Positions 24,749 through 34,290 of a DNA stretch of 64,000 bases are shown one piece after another. The translations under genes were made by a program, and so were the position numbers. The stretch is from Natronosalvus hydrolyticus (GTDB taxonomy: Archaea; Halobacteriota; Halobacteria; Halobacteriales; Natrialbaceae), in assembly GCA_025517525.1 (NCBI GenBank), contig JAOPJZ010000009.1, forward strand, positions 1 to 64,000, in the 5' to 3' direction. The notes under the pieces are model-generated. The model did not search any database. It was not told where the DNA came from and saw only the letters and a list, made by a program, of their open reading frames with translations. Within the stretch, counting starts at the first letter, position 1. Each line of letters opens with the position of its first letter.

Positions 24749-24758
24749 GTTTATATAC
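24749..24758 (+). promoter_or_regulatory. Strong TATA box
   Basis: GTTTATATAC lies about 30 bases before the ATG at 24785; transcription would start a few bases before that codon. Confidence 0.65.
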
Positions 24759-24784
24759 CTGTTTAACATAGAATGTAATGGATT

Positions 24785-25000
24785 ATGACTGGATATTACG
24801 ACCTTGTTCTCGGACTCATCCCGGTCGCACTGGTAGGAATCACCGCGGCACTTTCGGTCGTCGGTATCTCGTTGCTCACTGCCATTCCGATAAGTGCGGG
24901 TGTCGCGATCGGGATTATGGGTCATGCAATGTTCGTTAACGGTCCAATCGATACCGCTGAAGAAACTCCAGTCACCCGCCAGCGACAGCAGACCGAGTAA
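24785..25000 (+). CDS. Small two-helix membrane protein
   Basis: 71 residues with two hydrophobic segments (about 6-33 and 34-52), no charged residues between them apart from the termini, and a short polar tail ending TRQRQQTE. The strong TATA box upstream and a T-run downstream show it is a real, separately expressed gene. Small proteins of this type are frequent in haloarchaea; no function is known. The palindrome at 24680 may regulate it. Confidence 0.75.
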   Translation: MTGYYDLVLGLIPVALVGITAALSVVGISLLTAIPISAGVAIGIMGHAMFVNGPIDTAEETPVTRQRQQTE

Positions 25001-25008
25001 CAACTGTC

Positions 25009-25020
25009 TTTTTTATCTCT
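25009..25020 (+). terminator. T-rich stop signal, overlapping the next promoter
   Basis: TTTTTTATCTCT follows the stop of the small membrane protein by eight bases. A run of six T is a typical archaeal terminator, and its AT-rich core is also about 25 bases before the next ATG (25039). Confidence 0.45.
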
Positions 25021-25038
25021 TCGTTCCCTGTTTTCCGT

Positions 25039-26043
25039 ATGGCAGACGTTCCGTTCTTTCCAACCCACGCACTCGAGGGGCTCGCTTCACCAGCCGACTA
25101 CGTCGAAGCCGTCCGAGACGGCTATCGACAGCGTGGCGAGGGTGCGCCGGCCAAACCGCGGACGAAACTGTTCCAATCTGACCCCGGCGGCCTCTTTACC
25201 AGTTACAGCGCGTTGCTCCCGGAAACGGGGGCGATGGGCGGCTACATGTACAGCGCGGGATTCGGTGGCCAGGACGCCTGGTTCATCACGCCACTGTTCG
25301 ACAGCGAGAGCGGTGAGCCGCTGGCGATCCTCGACGGTGCGTCGATGAATCCGTTCAAAACCGGTGCCGCAGGTGCCGTCGCCGTCGACGAACTCGCCCG
25401 GGAGGACGCCACCACGCTTGGGATCATCGGCACCGGCTCCCAGGCACGCGGACAACTCCATACGACGGCAACCGTCCGCGAGTTCGAGGACGTGCGCGTC
25501 TTCTCTCCGACGGAAGCCAACCGGACGGCCTTTGCCGACGAGTTCGACGCCCAGCTCGAGGCTTCGGTCCACGCGGTCGACTCCAGCGCGGCGGCCATCA
25601 CCGGAGCCGATGTCGTTATTACGGCCACGACGGCTACCGACCCCGTGTTCGACGGTTCGTTGCTCGAGTCCGGGACACACGTGACTGCTATGGGCCAGTA
25701 CCACCCGAAAAAGCGTGAGCTCGATATTGAGACCATCGAGCGCTCGACGTACGTGCCGGACCTCCGTGAACGAGCCACGTTCGATGCAGGATCGTTCATT
25801 GCCGCACTCGAGGCTGGCCGCGTCGACGAGGACCACATTCACGCCGAACTCGGCGATGTCGTCGCCGGGAACGCACCGGGTCGGACGAATGACGACGAAA
25901 TTACGGTGTTCGACAGCGGCGGAACTGGCATCGAAACCGTCGCTGCGGCAGCGATGTTGTACGAACGGGCAATGGAGGCAGGTCACGGCACGACGATCTC
26001 GATGTCACCGGCCAGTGAGGCACTCACCGGGAGACTGGAGTAA
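25039..26043 (+). CDS. Ornithine cyclodeaminase / mu-crystallin family dehydrogenase
   Basis: 334 residues. The NAD-binding motif GIIGTGSQARGQL is at about 129-141, preceded by the conserved substrate region LDGASMNPFKTGAAGAVAV and followed by GADVVITATTATDPVFDG and GTHVTAMGQYHPKKRELD. Members include ornithine cyclodeaminase, alanine dehydrogenase and ketimine reductase, so the substrate is open. Archaeal alanine dehydrogenases belong here. It has its own promoter and converges with the pilin-like gene. Confidence 0.9.
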   Translation: MADVPFFPTHALEGLASPADYVEAVRDGYRQRGEGAPAKPRTKLFQSDPGGLFTSYSALLPETGAMGGYMYSAGFGGQDAWFITPLFDSESGEPLAILDGASMNPFKTGAAGAVAVDELAREDATTLGIIGTGSQARGQLHTTATVREFEDVRVFSPTEANRTAFADEFDAQLEASVHAVDSSAAAITGADVVITATTATDPVFDGSLLESGTHVTAMGQYHPKKRELDIETIERSTYVPDLRERATFDAGSFIAALEAGRVDEDHIHAELGDVVAGNAPGRTNDDEITVFDSGGTGIETVAAAAMLYERAMEAGHGTTISMSPASEALTGRLE

Positions 26044-26147
26044 CGGTTCTGCTTACCATCTACGAACTCGACTCAGCCATTGAAAAAGCACGATTGGGGG
26101 GGACGTTCGAGCGATGACCTGGTTCGAGTAACGTTTCGGAAGGCTGC

Positions 26148-27710
26148 TTAATCCTCAAGTTCGACGTCGTGGATGACGACGTTGAAGTATTTCAGTTCCG
26201 GCGGGAGGTTTTCTGGACTGATCTCGATGGTGGGTTCGACCGTCTCGAGCGTCGGATCGTAGATGATCGATGCACGCTGTCCCATGGCTATCGGCCCGGA
26301 GACAATCGAGCCGGTGAAATCGACGTTTCCGGTGCCGATACAAACGTCGGCCCACTCGGCATCGGGTGAACAGTCGGCGCTCGAGAGACCGTAGTCCTCG
26401 ACGACGGCGTTCGTCCCGCCAGCGGGCTCGTCCCGTGGGGCGTAGACGGTCCCGGTGAAGTCTGTCTGACCGATAGCAAATTTCATCTCGGACGTGCCAT
26501 ACAGCTGGAACTGGCCGGGATTGCCGGAATCGACGGTGACGCCGTCGTTGCCATTGGCGATGCCGACGTCCCCGGTCGTGTAGACTCGAGCTACGTTGTC
26601 AGTGTCTTCGGCACCGACGACATCGAGGTTGGCACCACGGAGCGCAATGTTACCGTCGACGAGCAGGGTTACGTTACCCTCGCTGACGTCGATGGTCAGA
26701 TCGTCGGTTCGGTCGAGGTCCTCAGTGATGTAGGTCCCGTTCTCGATAATTTCGGTATCGTTGTCGATCGGTTCTGCGCTCGGGCCTTCGGCGGCAAAGA
26801 GGAACTCGATATCCGAATCGAGCGAACGGGGCGTATCGGTCGATTCGCTGGCACACTCGTATTCGGCGACGCAGGTGACGTCTATCGTTCCGGTTGCTGC
26901 AATGGGACCATCCACGGTTGGACTCCCGTTTCCGCCGATGACGTCTCCCTGTGCAACGATCGCACTTTCGTAGTCACCATCGGCTTTGGGCTGTCCGAGA
27001 ACGACTTCTACCGTTTGAGATTCCTCGTATACGGTGACAGCATCCGAACCGACCTCTCGTTCGAAGTGTGCCGCCCAGCCAGCGTAGTACTGGCTCTGGA
27101 TCGTGATTGTAACGATCTGACCGTCGAGATTGGGCCCGTTCCGCGTCACCGAGTCGCTGCCGGTTTTCGAGAGACTGATACGGTCGTTTGAAACCGAATC
27201 GATGCCACTCAGACGCGTTATCGGCAGGGTAAACGAACCGTCACGATATTCTGCCTGTGGACCTGACACCAGCCACGTTTCCTCGCCGGTGCCCCGGAAG
27301 ACCGCTCCACTTTCGTAGGCGACCACCGTCTCGCCTTCTTGGTAGACGATTGACTGCATCGGCTCGTCTACGAGCGGGTCCTCGAGGCCGGATGCGGTAA
27401 TCGTGAGGTGACCGGTCGATTCGGCTTTTACATCACCATCGAGGTCACCGAGTCCGAGTTCGACCGTTCGGGAATCGTCCCTCGAGGCAGCGACGGTGTT
27501 CAATTCGGCGTTGAGTTGTGCGAACGATTGCTCGACGCGCTCGTCGTTCGCCTGGGCGGATGTCGACCCCATCATATCGGTTCCGACGAGCAAGATACCG
27601 ATGCTGGCTGCGGCGACGAATCCGATCAAAAGCGTCAGGGCGAGCAACGGGACGAGACCACGGCTGGCCGTCTCGGTTGTCCGCTCCGGTGTGATGCGCC
27701 CTCGAGTCAT
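26148..27710 (-). CDS. Large pilin-like/secreted protein related to the pilus-operon proteins
   Basis: 520 residues. A short basic N-terminus leads into a hydrophobic helix (GLVPLLALTLLIGFVAAASIGILLVG) resembling archaeal type IV pilin-like starts. The following 200 residues share the pattern SIVYQEGETVVAYESGAVFRG with the 241-residue protein at 38530-39255, so the two are paralogs (DUF7289-type, by recollection). The C-terminal half is a repetitive beta region (GNVTLLVDGNIALRGANLDV; VYTTGDVGIANG; FTGTVYAPRDEP), like a small beta-helix. It probably sits on the outer face of the membrane. It stands alone, about 11 kb from the pilus operon. Confidence 0.75.
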   Translation of the reverse strand: MTRGRITPERTTETASRGLVPLLALTLLIGFVAAASIGILLVGTDMMGSTSAQANDERVEQSFAQLNAELNTVAASRDDSRTVELGLGDLDGDVKAESTGHLTITASGLEDPLVDEPMQSIVYQEGETVVAYESGAVFRGTGEETWLVSGPQAEYRDGSFTLPITRLSGIDSVSNDRISLSKTGSDSVTRNGPNLDGQIVTITIQSQYYAGWAAHFEREVGSDAVTVYEESQTVEVVLGQPKADGDYESAIVAQGDVIGGNGSPTVDGPIAATGTIDVTCVAEYECASESTDTPRSLDSDIEFLFAAEGPSAEPIDNDTEIIENGTYITEDLDRTDDLTIDVSEGNVTLLVDGNIALRGANLDVVGAEDTDNVARVYTTGDVGIANGNDGVTVDSGNPGQFQLYGTSEMKFAIGQTDFTGTVYAPRDEPAGGTNAVVEDYGLSSADCSPDAEWADVCIGTGNVDFTGSIVSGPIAMGQRASIIYDPTLETVEPTIEISPENLPPELKYFNVVIHDVELED

Positions 27711-27944
27711 TGGTCTCCTCGGTGTGTAAGATAGCTATACCCACAGCTCAGACCGATCCCCTGACAGCAACCCCCTGTTCGCCCCCACCACGATTGGTGC
27801 GAACAGGTCATATACAGTACAATGACTCTCAGGGGTTATGATGCTTTCCCTCTTTTGCATGGGATGTATCAACCGACTCCCACGAGAAATATTCTCTTCG
27901 AACATCGACTTTTTGCTCGCATCAAAACGCCTTTCAACCGATCG

Positions 27945-28358
27945 ATGAGTGTCTCCGATATGCGATCTACGCAGTCGGCGTATCGTGACCGGAAACGAAC
28001 CTGGCCTCTGCTCGTCGTGGTTATCGTCGGTGCTGGTATCGCACTATTTATTCCGGTCGCTCGAGTTGCCCTCGCTGCACTCGTCGTCCTGATCGGTCCG
28101 CTGGCAATTTACGGTGGCTTACTCGCGTTTTTACGCGGCCAAATCGGCGTACAGCGTGTTCGACATGTCGCTTTTGGACTGTTCTGTGGGACACTTACGC
28201 CGATTGCACTCGTCCTCGCGCTGGTGTTCGAGTGGACGCTCCCGATAGCCATATTTGCCGTTTCGTGTAGCGTGCTCGCTGTGTTTTTCGCGATTGCGGG
28301 CTTCTCGAAGGAGCGAACACCAGCTGGCCGACACGTCCCACCGCTCGAGGAGCAATAG
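27945..28358 (+). CDS. Four-helix integral membrane protein, unknown function
   Basis: 137 residues from the ATG at 27945 (or 27960). Four hydrophobic segments can be traced: WPLLVVVIVGAGIALFI, VALAALVVLIGPLAIYGG, HVAFGLFCGTLTPIALVLAL and PIAIFAVSCSVLAVFFAIAG, with a polar C-terminus. The frame is open further upstream, but that part lacks haloarchaeal character. I do not recognise the family. It diverges from the pilin-like gene across about 230 bases. Confidence 0.65.
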   Translation: MSVSDMRSTQSAYRDRKRTWPLLVVVIVGAGIALFIPVARVALAALVVLIGPLAIYGGLLAFLRGQIGVQRVRHVAFGLFCGTLTPIALVLALVFEWTLPIAIFAVSCSVLAVFFAIAGFSKERTPAGRHVPPLEEQ

Positions 28359-28539
28359 CTTCCGATTTGTCGTCACGGATATCGACTGCCGAGTGAGACA
28401 ATACCGCCGATTTCGCCCGTCAGTCGAGGAACGTTGCCCTCCGTAGAACGTTTCCAAACGCTGACCAGTGCGTGAAACCGGACAACAGCCATCGGTTTCA
28501 CCCACGGGTGCAGGTTTGAGAAGCCACTACACCAGTCTA

Positions 28540-29025
28540 TCAGAAACCGATTGCCTGTCGCGTCGATTCGATAGCCCACGTATGGGCCTGATAGATGATC
28601 GCTGCTGCGATTACGAGTTCGCCGGCCGTGACCAGTACAGTCACCAGGTCTGCCTGTTTACTCGAGACGGTGACCCCGACCGGAAGCCCGAACTCCTTTT
28701 TCCAGACGGGATAGAAGAGTGCGATGCCCCGTTTGCTGCCGGCGATGTCCAGCGCGTAGTGGGTGAGAATGCCCAGCCAGACCCACTCGAGGTTGTTGAA
28801 AAAGTACGGGAAGAGCGCAAAGCCGGCGAGAATCGGCAGGTTGTGCAACGTTTTCCGATGTCGGCCGAACGCGGTGTCGACGTCGGGGAACAACGCACCG
28901 AGTGTCACGGGTGCGCCAACGGCGATTATTTTCATGAACGTTGCTTCATCACCCGCCGGCTCGAGTAGATACGCCAGTCCGATACTCAACAACACGGCAT
29001 TGAGGACGTGCCCCTTCTTGTTCAT
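28540..29025 (-). CDS. YdjM/DUF457-type membrane-bound metal-dependent hydrolase
   Basis: 161 residues from the ATG at 29025 (MNKKGHVLNAVLLSIG). The conserved acid and His residues are visible: GHVLNA, LGALFPDVDTAFGRHRKTLHNLPI, LTHYALDIAGSKRGIALFYP. Four or five helices follow. Proteins of this family are predicted membrane hydrolases; the bacterial example was named for being LexA-controlled, but substrates are unknown. It stands alone. Confidence 0.85.
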   Translation of the reverse strand: MNKKGHVLNAVLLSIGLAYLLEPAGDEATFMKIIAVGAPVTLGALFPDVDTAFGRHRKTLHNLPILAGFALFPYFFNNLEWVWLGILTHYALDIAGSKRGIALFYPVWKKEFGLPVGVTVSSKQADLVTVLVTAGELVIAAAIIYQAHTWAIESTRQAIGF

Positions 29026-29178
29026 CACCTCGGAGTGTATTCCCAAAGGAGAAAAACCTGTTTACGGAACCGTCGTCGATTCGAGAATGAGCGACGAACG
29101 TGATCTAAACTACAGAATAAATACTGTTTCACTATGGATATAATATCAAATAAATCGATCGTCGAATGGCCGGGGCCG

Positions 29179-29784
29179 TTATTCGCGTTCACGAACCGCC
29201 TCGAGCAGTGCCTCGAGTGCGCTGTCGACCGTTCTGCTCCGCACGGCGTGTCGGTCGCCCTCGAAATGGTGTTCGGAAACGTTCACACTCGAGGTCCCGC
29301 TCGCCCACGGGCCGGCGTAGGCGACGCCGATGTAGACGGTGCCAACTGGGGTGTCGGCCGACCCGCCGTCCGGACCCGCGACGCCGGTGATCGAGACGCC
29401 CCAGGTGACGCCTGCGGTGTCGCGAACACCACGGGCCATCTCGCGGGCGACCGGTTCCGACACGGCACCGTGTTCGTCGAGCGCTTCCCGGGAGACGCCC
29501 AGTTCGCGACACTTCGCGCGATAGGCGTAGACCGTCTGCCCACTCTCGAAGTACGCACTCGAGCCCGGAATTGCGGTGATGGTCCCGCCAAGCAGGCCGC
29601 CGGTGCAGGATTCGGCGACGGCCAGCGTTTCCTCCCGGGCCTCGAGTAGTCGGCCCACGGCGGTCGCACGCTCGAGGTTCGGTTCGAACGCAAACGAGTC
29701 GACCACTCGAGAGTCGGGGTCGGTCGTCGTCTTGCCTACATCTCCTTCGTCGACGGCGTCGGAGTCGGGAGGCGTGTCGTCCAT
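29179..29784 (-). CDS. pncC: CinA C-terminal family protein (nicotinamide-nucleotide amidase)
   Basis: 201 residues from the ATG at 29784. After an acidic 45-residue N-terminus comes the family core: ETLAVAESCTGGLLGGTITAIPGSSAYFESG, YAYRAKCRELGVS, HGAVSEPVAREMARGVR, TWGVSITGVAGPDGG and PVGTVYIGVA. The SCTGG serine is the catalytic residue in characterised NMN deamidases, which recycle NMN to NaMN. It diverges from the aminotransferase gene with 92 bases between. Confidence 0.88.
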   Translation of the reverse strand: MDDTPPDSDAVDEGDVGKTTTDPDSRVVDSFAFEPNLERATAVGRLLEAREETLAVAESCTGGLLGGTITAIPGSSAYFESGQTVYAYRAKCRELGVSREALDEHGAVSEPVAREMARGVRDTAGVTWGVSITGVAGPDGGSADTPVGTVYIGVAYAGPWASGTSSVNVSEHHFEGDRHAVRSRTVDSALEALLEAVRERE

Positions 29785-29876
29785 ACAGTGGGTAATGGCC
29801 ACGGGTATCCTCAAGTGTGTGGTTCCCCTCGAGCGCAGACGAAAGAATCAGGGTATCGCCCAGCACACGTCCGGGT

Positions 29877-30977
29877 ATGGACTACGAGACGCCACTGTTC
29901 TTTCACGTCATGGGCTATGCCGCAGACGCAGACGGGGACGTGATCGACATGGTGAGCGGGAATCCTGACTGGGAACCGCCGCGTGCGCTCCGGACGGCGC
30001 TCCACGAGTACGCCGATCTCGAACCGGACCAGTTCCAGTATCCGCCGAGTGCCGGCCTCCGGGAACTTCGCGGCGAGGTTGCAGACCGCCGTGGTGTCGA
30101 CCCATCGCAGGTCGTCATCACCAACGGGGCCGGTGAGGCCAACTACCTCGCGATGGCGCGTGCTCTTGAGCGGAACGTGGGCGATGAAATCGTCATGACC
30201 GACCCAGTCTACCCCTACTACCCCGGAAAAACGACGATGCTCGGCGGGACGCAACGATTCGTCGAAACCGCCCCGGATGGCTCGCTCGACCCGGCAGACG
30301 TCCGGGACGTCGCCTCCGAGGACACGGCTGCGATCATCGTCAACACACCCAACAATCCCACGGGAGCCGTCTACCCCGAGTCGACGATTCGGGCGCTCGT
30401 CGAGATCGCCGAAGATAACGATGCGCTCTTGATCGCCGACGAAGTGTACGACCACTTCGATCTCTCGGGGACGTTCACCAGCGCGCTGACAGTCGATTCA
30501 TCCAACCGAATCGTCACGAACGCGTTCTCGAAATCGATGGCGATCACGGGCTTTCGCGTCGGCTACGCCATCTTCCCGCCCGAACTCGTCGAGAACGCCA
30601 AGAGCCGACACATGCTCGTGAACGTCGCCGGAAGCCGACCCAGCCAGTACGCCGTCGCACACGCACTCCGTGAAACTGGACCCGACTACTACGAGGCAAA
30701 CCGCGACCTGCTTCGCGACCGGGTAACGACATTCACCAGCGCACTCGAGGCTGCGGGGGCGGAGTACACCCGTCCGGACGGCTCGTTTTACGTGATGGCT
30801 CGCTTTTCGGGCTATCCGGGAACGCTCGCAAACGTCGAACGCCTTATCGACGAGGCCGGTGTTGCAGGGATGCCTGGTGAAGCCTTCGGGAGTGCACGAC
30901 CCGACTGGATTCGCTTCGCACTCGTGACGCCGCGGGTCGAAACGGCAGCCAACCGCCTGGCGACGTACTTCGAGTAG
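29877..30977 (+). CDS. Class I/II pyridoxal-phosphate aminotransferase
   Basis: 366 residues from the ATG at 29877. Motifs: MVSGNPDWEPP at the start, QYPPSAGLRELR, NGAGEANYLAMARA, VNTPNNPTGAVYP, IADEVYDHF, and the PLP lysine in NAFSKSMAITGFRVGYA near 220, with a C-terminal Arg in WIRFALVTPR for the substrate carboxylate. It belongs to fold type I, AspC-like enzymes; the amino acid cannot be told from sequence. Single gene. Confidence 0.92.
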   Translation: MDYETPLFFHVMGYAADADGDVIDMVSGNPDWEPPRALRTALHEYADLEPDQFQYPPSAGLRELRGEVADRRGVDPSQVVITNGAGEANYLAMARALERNVGDEIVMTDPVYPYYPGKTTMLGGTQRFVETAPDGSLDPADVRDVASEDTAAIIVNTPNNPTGAVYPESTIRALVEIAEDNDALLIADEVYDHFDLSGTFTSALTVDSSNRIVTNAFSKSMAITGFRVGYAIFPPELVENAKSRHMLVNVAGSRPSQYAVAHALRETGPDYYEANRDLLRDRVTTFTSALEAAGAEYTRPDGSFYVMARFSGYPGTLANVERLIDEAGVAGMPGEAFGSARPDWIRFALVTPRVETAANRLATYFE

Positions 30978-31062
30978 GGTTTCCATTTTATCGCTCGAGT
31001 GGCGTGTTAGCCCGGCTGTTCGCTGTCCCCCCTGATTCGACAACAGCTGATTACTCTCGACA

Positions 31063-31074
31063 CACTTATTTATC
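31063..31074 (+). promoter_or_regulatory. TATA-like box of the CheW gene
   Basis: ACTTATTTATCT lies about 28 bases before the ATG at 31097, as for a leaderless transcript. Confidence 0.5.
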
Positions 31075-31096
31075 TCCGAAATCGGATATAATATGA

Positions 31097-31552
31097 ATGT
31101 CTGCTCCGGCTGAGTCAACTGACACTCCCCAGCGCACACGCGCCGTCACTTTCGAGTTGCAGGGTGACCATTACTGTGTCGCCTCGAGCCGTATCACTTC
31201 CGTACTCAGCATCGGGGATTGTAGCGCCGTCCTCGAGGCATCCGACCCCTGGTATGCCGGCGAGATATCCACCGATGATGGCAGAATCCGGGTTCTCGAT
31301 CTCTCCCGTGTGTTCGCATCGGCGACACGAACGCTCGAGCGACCCGAAGTCCCGAAACTGATCGTCTTCGACGTGACCGATGACGACGGTGCACATTACG
31401 GGTGGCTCGTCGATGACGTCGGCGTTAGCCAACAGGTCGACCGCCAACGACTCGAGCGAACCGCGGGTGGAATGTCGTTCATCAGCGGGACCGTGACGCT
31501 CGACGGCCACGAACACCTCTGGCTCGACGAAGCATCGATACACGAATCGTAG
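31097..31552 (+). CDS. cheW: CheW-type coupling protein
   Basis: 151 residues with a single CheW domain: AVTFELQGDHYCVASSRITSVL, the inner strand pair GEISTDDGRIRVLDLSRVF, KLIVFDVTDDDGAHYGWLVDDVGVSQQVD and a C-terminal helix. CheW links transducers to the CheA kinase. No cheA, cheY or other che genes lie in the window, so this is a satellite copy. It converges with the first of two transducer genes and may be dedicated to them. Confidence 0.88.
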   Translation: MSAPAESTDTPQRTRAVTFELQGDHYCVASSRITSVLSIGDCSAVLEASDPWYAGEISTDDGRIRVLDLSRVFASATRTLERPEVPKLIVFDVTDDDGAHYGWLVDDVGVSQQVDRQRLERTAGGMSFISGTVTLDGHEHLWLDEASIHES

Positions 31553-31647
31553 GTCGCCAACCGGACTGCCCGCAACCAGCAATTCCCCGCCGTCGGATCG
31601 TTTGTCACGAATCCCCGTTCCGGAGCAGTGTGCGGTCGGAACTGCGG

Positions 31648-34257
31648 TCAGTGTTCGTCGCCGAAACTGAACACGTCCTCAGCAGATTCTTCGTTTACTC
31701 GCTTCGCTGTGTCTGCGTCGTCCGTCTGTTTGGATGCGGAGTCGTCCTGTTCGCTCGAGGTATCGATTTGCTCATCCGAGCCACGGGTTTGTTCGCTCGA
31801 GGGGCCGCTTTGCTCATCCGAGCTTTCATCGTACTCGCTCGAATCACTGTCCCCGGTTTCGGTCGGTTCTGATCGCGTTGCGTGGCCGGCATCGGATCTG
31901 CTCTGCTCGAACGAATCGACCGCAGGCAAGGCCTTTTTGTCGTAACGCAGTTCGGTTTCGACGTCGGTGTCGAATCGATCGAGGGCTTCCGATAGCTGTG
32001 CGGCCTGGGTGGCCAGGTCGCTCGCACTCTGGGAGACTTCGGTGAGTGCGGTGGTCTGTTCTTCGGCCGCTGCGGCGACGTTTTCGGCTTCGGCAGTCGT
32101 CTCCTCGGAAATGGTTGCTGCATCGTCGGCCATCGCCACGACCTCCTGTGTCGAGGCTGCTTGCTCTTCGGTAGCCGCGGAAATCTCCTGCACGCCAGTG
32201 TTGGTCTCCTCGGCGTACTCGGCGATGTCGTCGAGGGCGTCGACCGCGTCCTGGACGGCTGCACGGTTCGCTTCGACACGCTCGCTCGTTCCGGTGACTG
32301 ATTCGGCCGTTTCGGCCGTTCGCTGCTGAATCGCCTCGAGCAGTGCTTCGATGTCTTCGGCCGCGTCTTTGGTCTCTTCGGCGAGCTCTTTGACCTCGGC
32401 AGCGACGACGGAGAACCCGTCGTCTCCCGCATTGGATCTCGAGGCTTCGATGTTGGCGTTAAGCGCCAGCATGTTCGTCTCTTTGGCAACCTCGCTGATG
32501 AATTCGATCAGTTCGTCGATCTGCTCCATCTCCGATTCGAGGCGTTCGATGTCCTCGACGGCGGCTTCGGACTCGGCCTCGATGGCATCCATCCCTTCGA
32601 TGGCGTCTTGGGCGGCCTCGCGACCGCGCTTGCCGGATCGCTCGGTCCGTTCGGCAATGTCGGCGACCTGGTTTGACGAGGCTGCAATCTCTTCAGTCGT
32701 CGTTGACAGACCGCTCATCTCGTGGTTGACCGACTGCAAGCTCTGGTTCTGTCGTTCGGCGCCGTCCGAAATTTCCTGGATGGACTCGGTCACCTGCTCG
32801 GAAGCCGATCGGACTTCTTCGCTTGAGGCGGTTACCTGTTCGCTGGCGGTGGCAACCTCGTTGGCGAAGGCTTTGACGTTGGCCGTCGTCTCCTCGAGTT
32901 CGCCGACCATCTCGTTGAACTCGGTTGCGATGTCGCGCATCGCTTCGTGACGCTCACTCGGCTCCATACGAGCGGTAAGGTCGCCGTCACCACACGCTTG
33001 CATGACGGTCCGGTACTCGTCGGCTTTCGACTCGAGGTGACGGTTGATCGCCTCGGTCTCGGCGCGTGCTTGCTCGGCTTCGGTTCTGGCGTTTTCGGCT
33101 TCGGTTATCTTCGCTTTCAGCGAGTTGCGCATACTGTCGAAGCCAGCGTACAGTTGGCCGATACTGTCGATTCGAGCCGACTCGAGTTCGACGTCGAGGT
33201 TGCCTTCTTCCATGCGTTTCGCTTTCGAGGTGAGCCGATCGATCGCTCTCGACGTGTTCAACCCGAGTCCGGCACCGATCAGCACGACCAGTAACACGAT
33301 ACCCCCTGTGGCGTAGATACCGTACTGTTGGACGTTCTGGACGAATCCGTAGGCGTCATCGGATGGCGTGTGCACCAGCGCAATCCAGTTCGTTTCTGGG
33401 ACGGGTGCGTAGCCGACGACGTAGCTCTCGCCCTCGCCGATGCCGTATCCACTCCGCTCGGTCAGAACACCATGGGCACCGTCAATTTCCATACCATCTC
33501 CACGACCCGCCGAAAGGTCCTGTGCGTTCTGGAGCGGTCGGTCGTCTTCGTCGTAGGCAACCCACACTTCGTCAATCGTTGGTTTGGATGGGCTGGAAAA
33601 GAGTACCGTCCCGCTTTCGTCGACGATCATCGACACGCCACTTTCCCCGCCTCGCATCTGCTGTTCGTAGTAGCCGAGTGGAACCGTGTATGCCAATACG
33701 TAGCCGTCTTCAAGATCACCTTCTGTGGTTACGTAGGCAATACGCGTTTGATCGTCGCCGAGACTACCGCTCTGGTAAGCCGCTGTCATCATCGTCCCGT
33801 CGACGTCATCGAGTTCTTCGAACCACTCGCCTTTCAGTTCCGAGACCGGATCGAGGTCCACGTCAGTTTTCGTACTCGCTTCAACCGCCCCCGTCTCCAC
33901 GTTGATGTAGTGTAGCTGCGGGTACTGTCTGCCATCGCCGTGGCGTTCAGTTATCTCATCGACGAGGTAATCCTGTACTTCGTCTGTATCACCGCTTTCA
34001 ATTGCGCTCGAGCGAGCCATCGCTTCGACAGCATCCTGATTATTTAGATTCCAGTTCCGCACGCTCTGGGCCTGTTGAACGGCCAGATTCCCGTGGTCGT
34101 CGTGGACGAGTGATTCGACTTCGTTTTGCACTTCGTCGGTCGCAACGACTCCAATGGCCCCGACGGCAAGCCCCAGAATCAAGAGCACGATTGCGAACTT
34201 CAATGCGTAACTGCGTCGAATAACTCGAGGGACGATTCTGCGTAACACACCAGCCAT
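31648..34257 (-). CDS. Membrane chemotaxis transducer (methyl-accepting type), copy 1
   Basis: 869 residues. TM1 ([22 protein letters not shown]) near 17-40, an extracellular sensor of about 260 residues of the Cache type, TM2 near 308-330 (YGIYATGGIVLLVVLIGAG), HAMP (AIDRLTSKAKRMEEGNLDVELES), then a long signalling coiled coil with the highly conserved tip [15 protein letters not shown] near 596. The tail is an acidic Ser-rich linker ending DVFSFGDEH. Such proteins sense a signal outside and control CheA through CheW. The N-terminus and cytoplasmic half closely match the next transducer; the sensors differ, so ligands differ. A TATA-like box lies at 34279-34290. Confidence 0.93.
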   Translation of the reverse strand: MAGVLRRIVPRVIRRSYALKFAIVLLILGLAVGAIGVVATDEVQNEVESLVHDDHGNLAVQQAQSVRNWNLNNQDAVEAMARSSAIESGDTDEVQDYLVDEITERHGDGRQYPQLHYINVETGAVEASTKTDVDLDPVSELKGEWFEELDDVDGTMMTAAYQSGSLGDDQTRIAYVTTEGDLEDGYVLAYTVPLGYYEQQMRGGESGVSMIVDESGTVLFSSPSKPTIDEVWVAYDEDDRPLQNAQDLSAGRGDGMEIDGAHGVLTERSGYGIGEGESYVVGYAPVPETNWIALVHTPSDDAYGFVQNVQQYGIYATGGIVLLVVLIGAGLGLNTSRAIDRLTSKAKRMEEGNLDVELESARIDSIGQLYAGFDSMRNSLKAKITEAENARTEAEQARAETEAINRHLESKADEYRTVMQACGDGDLTARMEPSERHEAMRDIATEFNEMVGELEETTANVKAFANEVATASEQVTASSEEVRSASEQVTESIQEISDGAERQNQSLQSVNHEMSGLSTTTEEIAASSNQVADIAERTERSGKRGREAAQDAIEGMDAIEAESEAAVEDIERLESEMEQIDELIEFISEVAKETNMLALNANIEASRSNAGDDGFSVVAAEVKELAEETKDAAEDIEALLEAIQQRTAETAESVTGTSERVEANRAAVQDAVDALDDIAEYAEETNTGVQEISAATEEQAASTQEVVAMADDAATISEETTAEAENVAAAAEEQTTALTEVSQSASDLATQAAQLSEALDRFDTDVETELRYDKKALPAVDSFEQSRSDAGHATRSEPTETGDSDSSEYDESSDEQSGPSSEQTRGSDEQIDTSSEQDDSASKQTDDADTAKRVNEESAEDVFSFGDEH

Positions 34258-34278
34258 ATCACGTAGAGGTCACCGATC

Positions 34279-34290
34279 GATAATAAACGT
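34279..34290 (-). promoter_or_regulatory. TATA-like box of transducer copy 1
   Basis: On the minus strand ACGTTTATTATC lies about 27 bases before the ATG at 34257. Confidence 0.45.

Larger units (their letters stand above)
24365..24784. other. Gene-free AT-rich stretch with palindromes and a promoter
   Basis: No convincing coding frame in 420 bases. It holds GGTCAGCGACC twice (24411-24421 and 24710-24720), a perfect 16-base palindrome (24680-24695) and a strong TATA box (24749-24758) for the small membrane protein downstream. Confidence 0.6.

Noticed and set aside
32351..32950. Long Ser/Ala-rich frames opposite the transducer coiled coils
   Set aside because: Simple antisense of Ala/Glu-rich heptads; low complexity.
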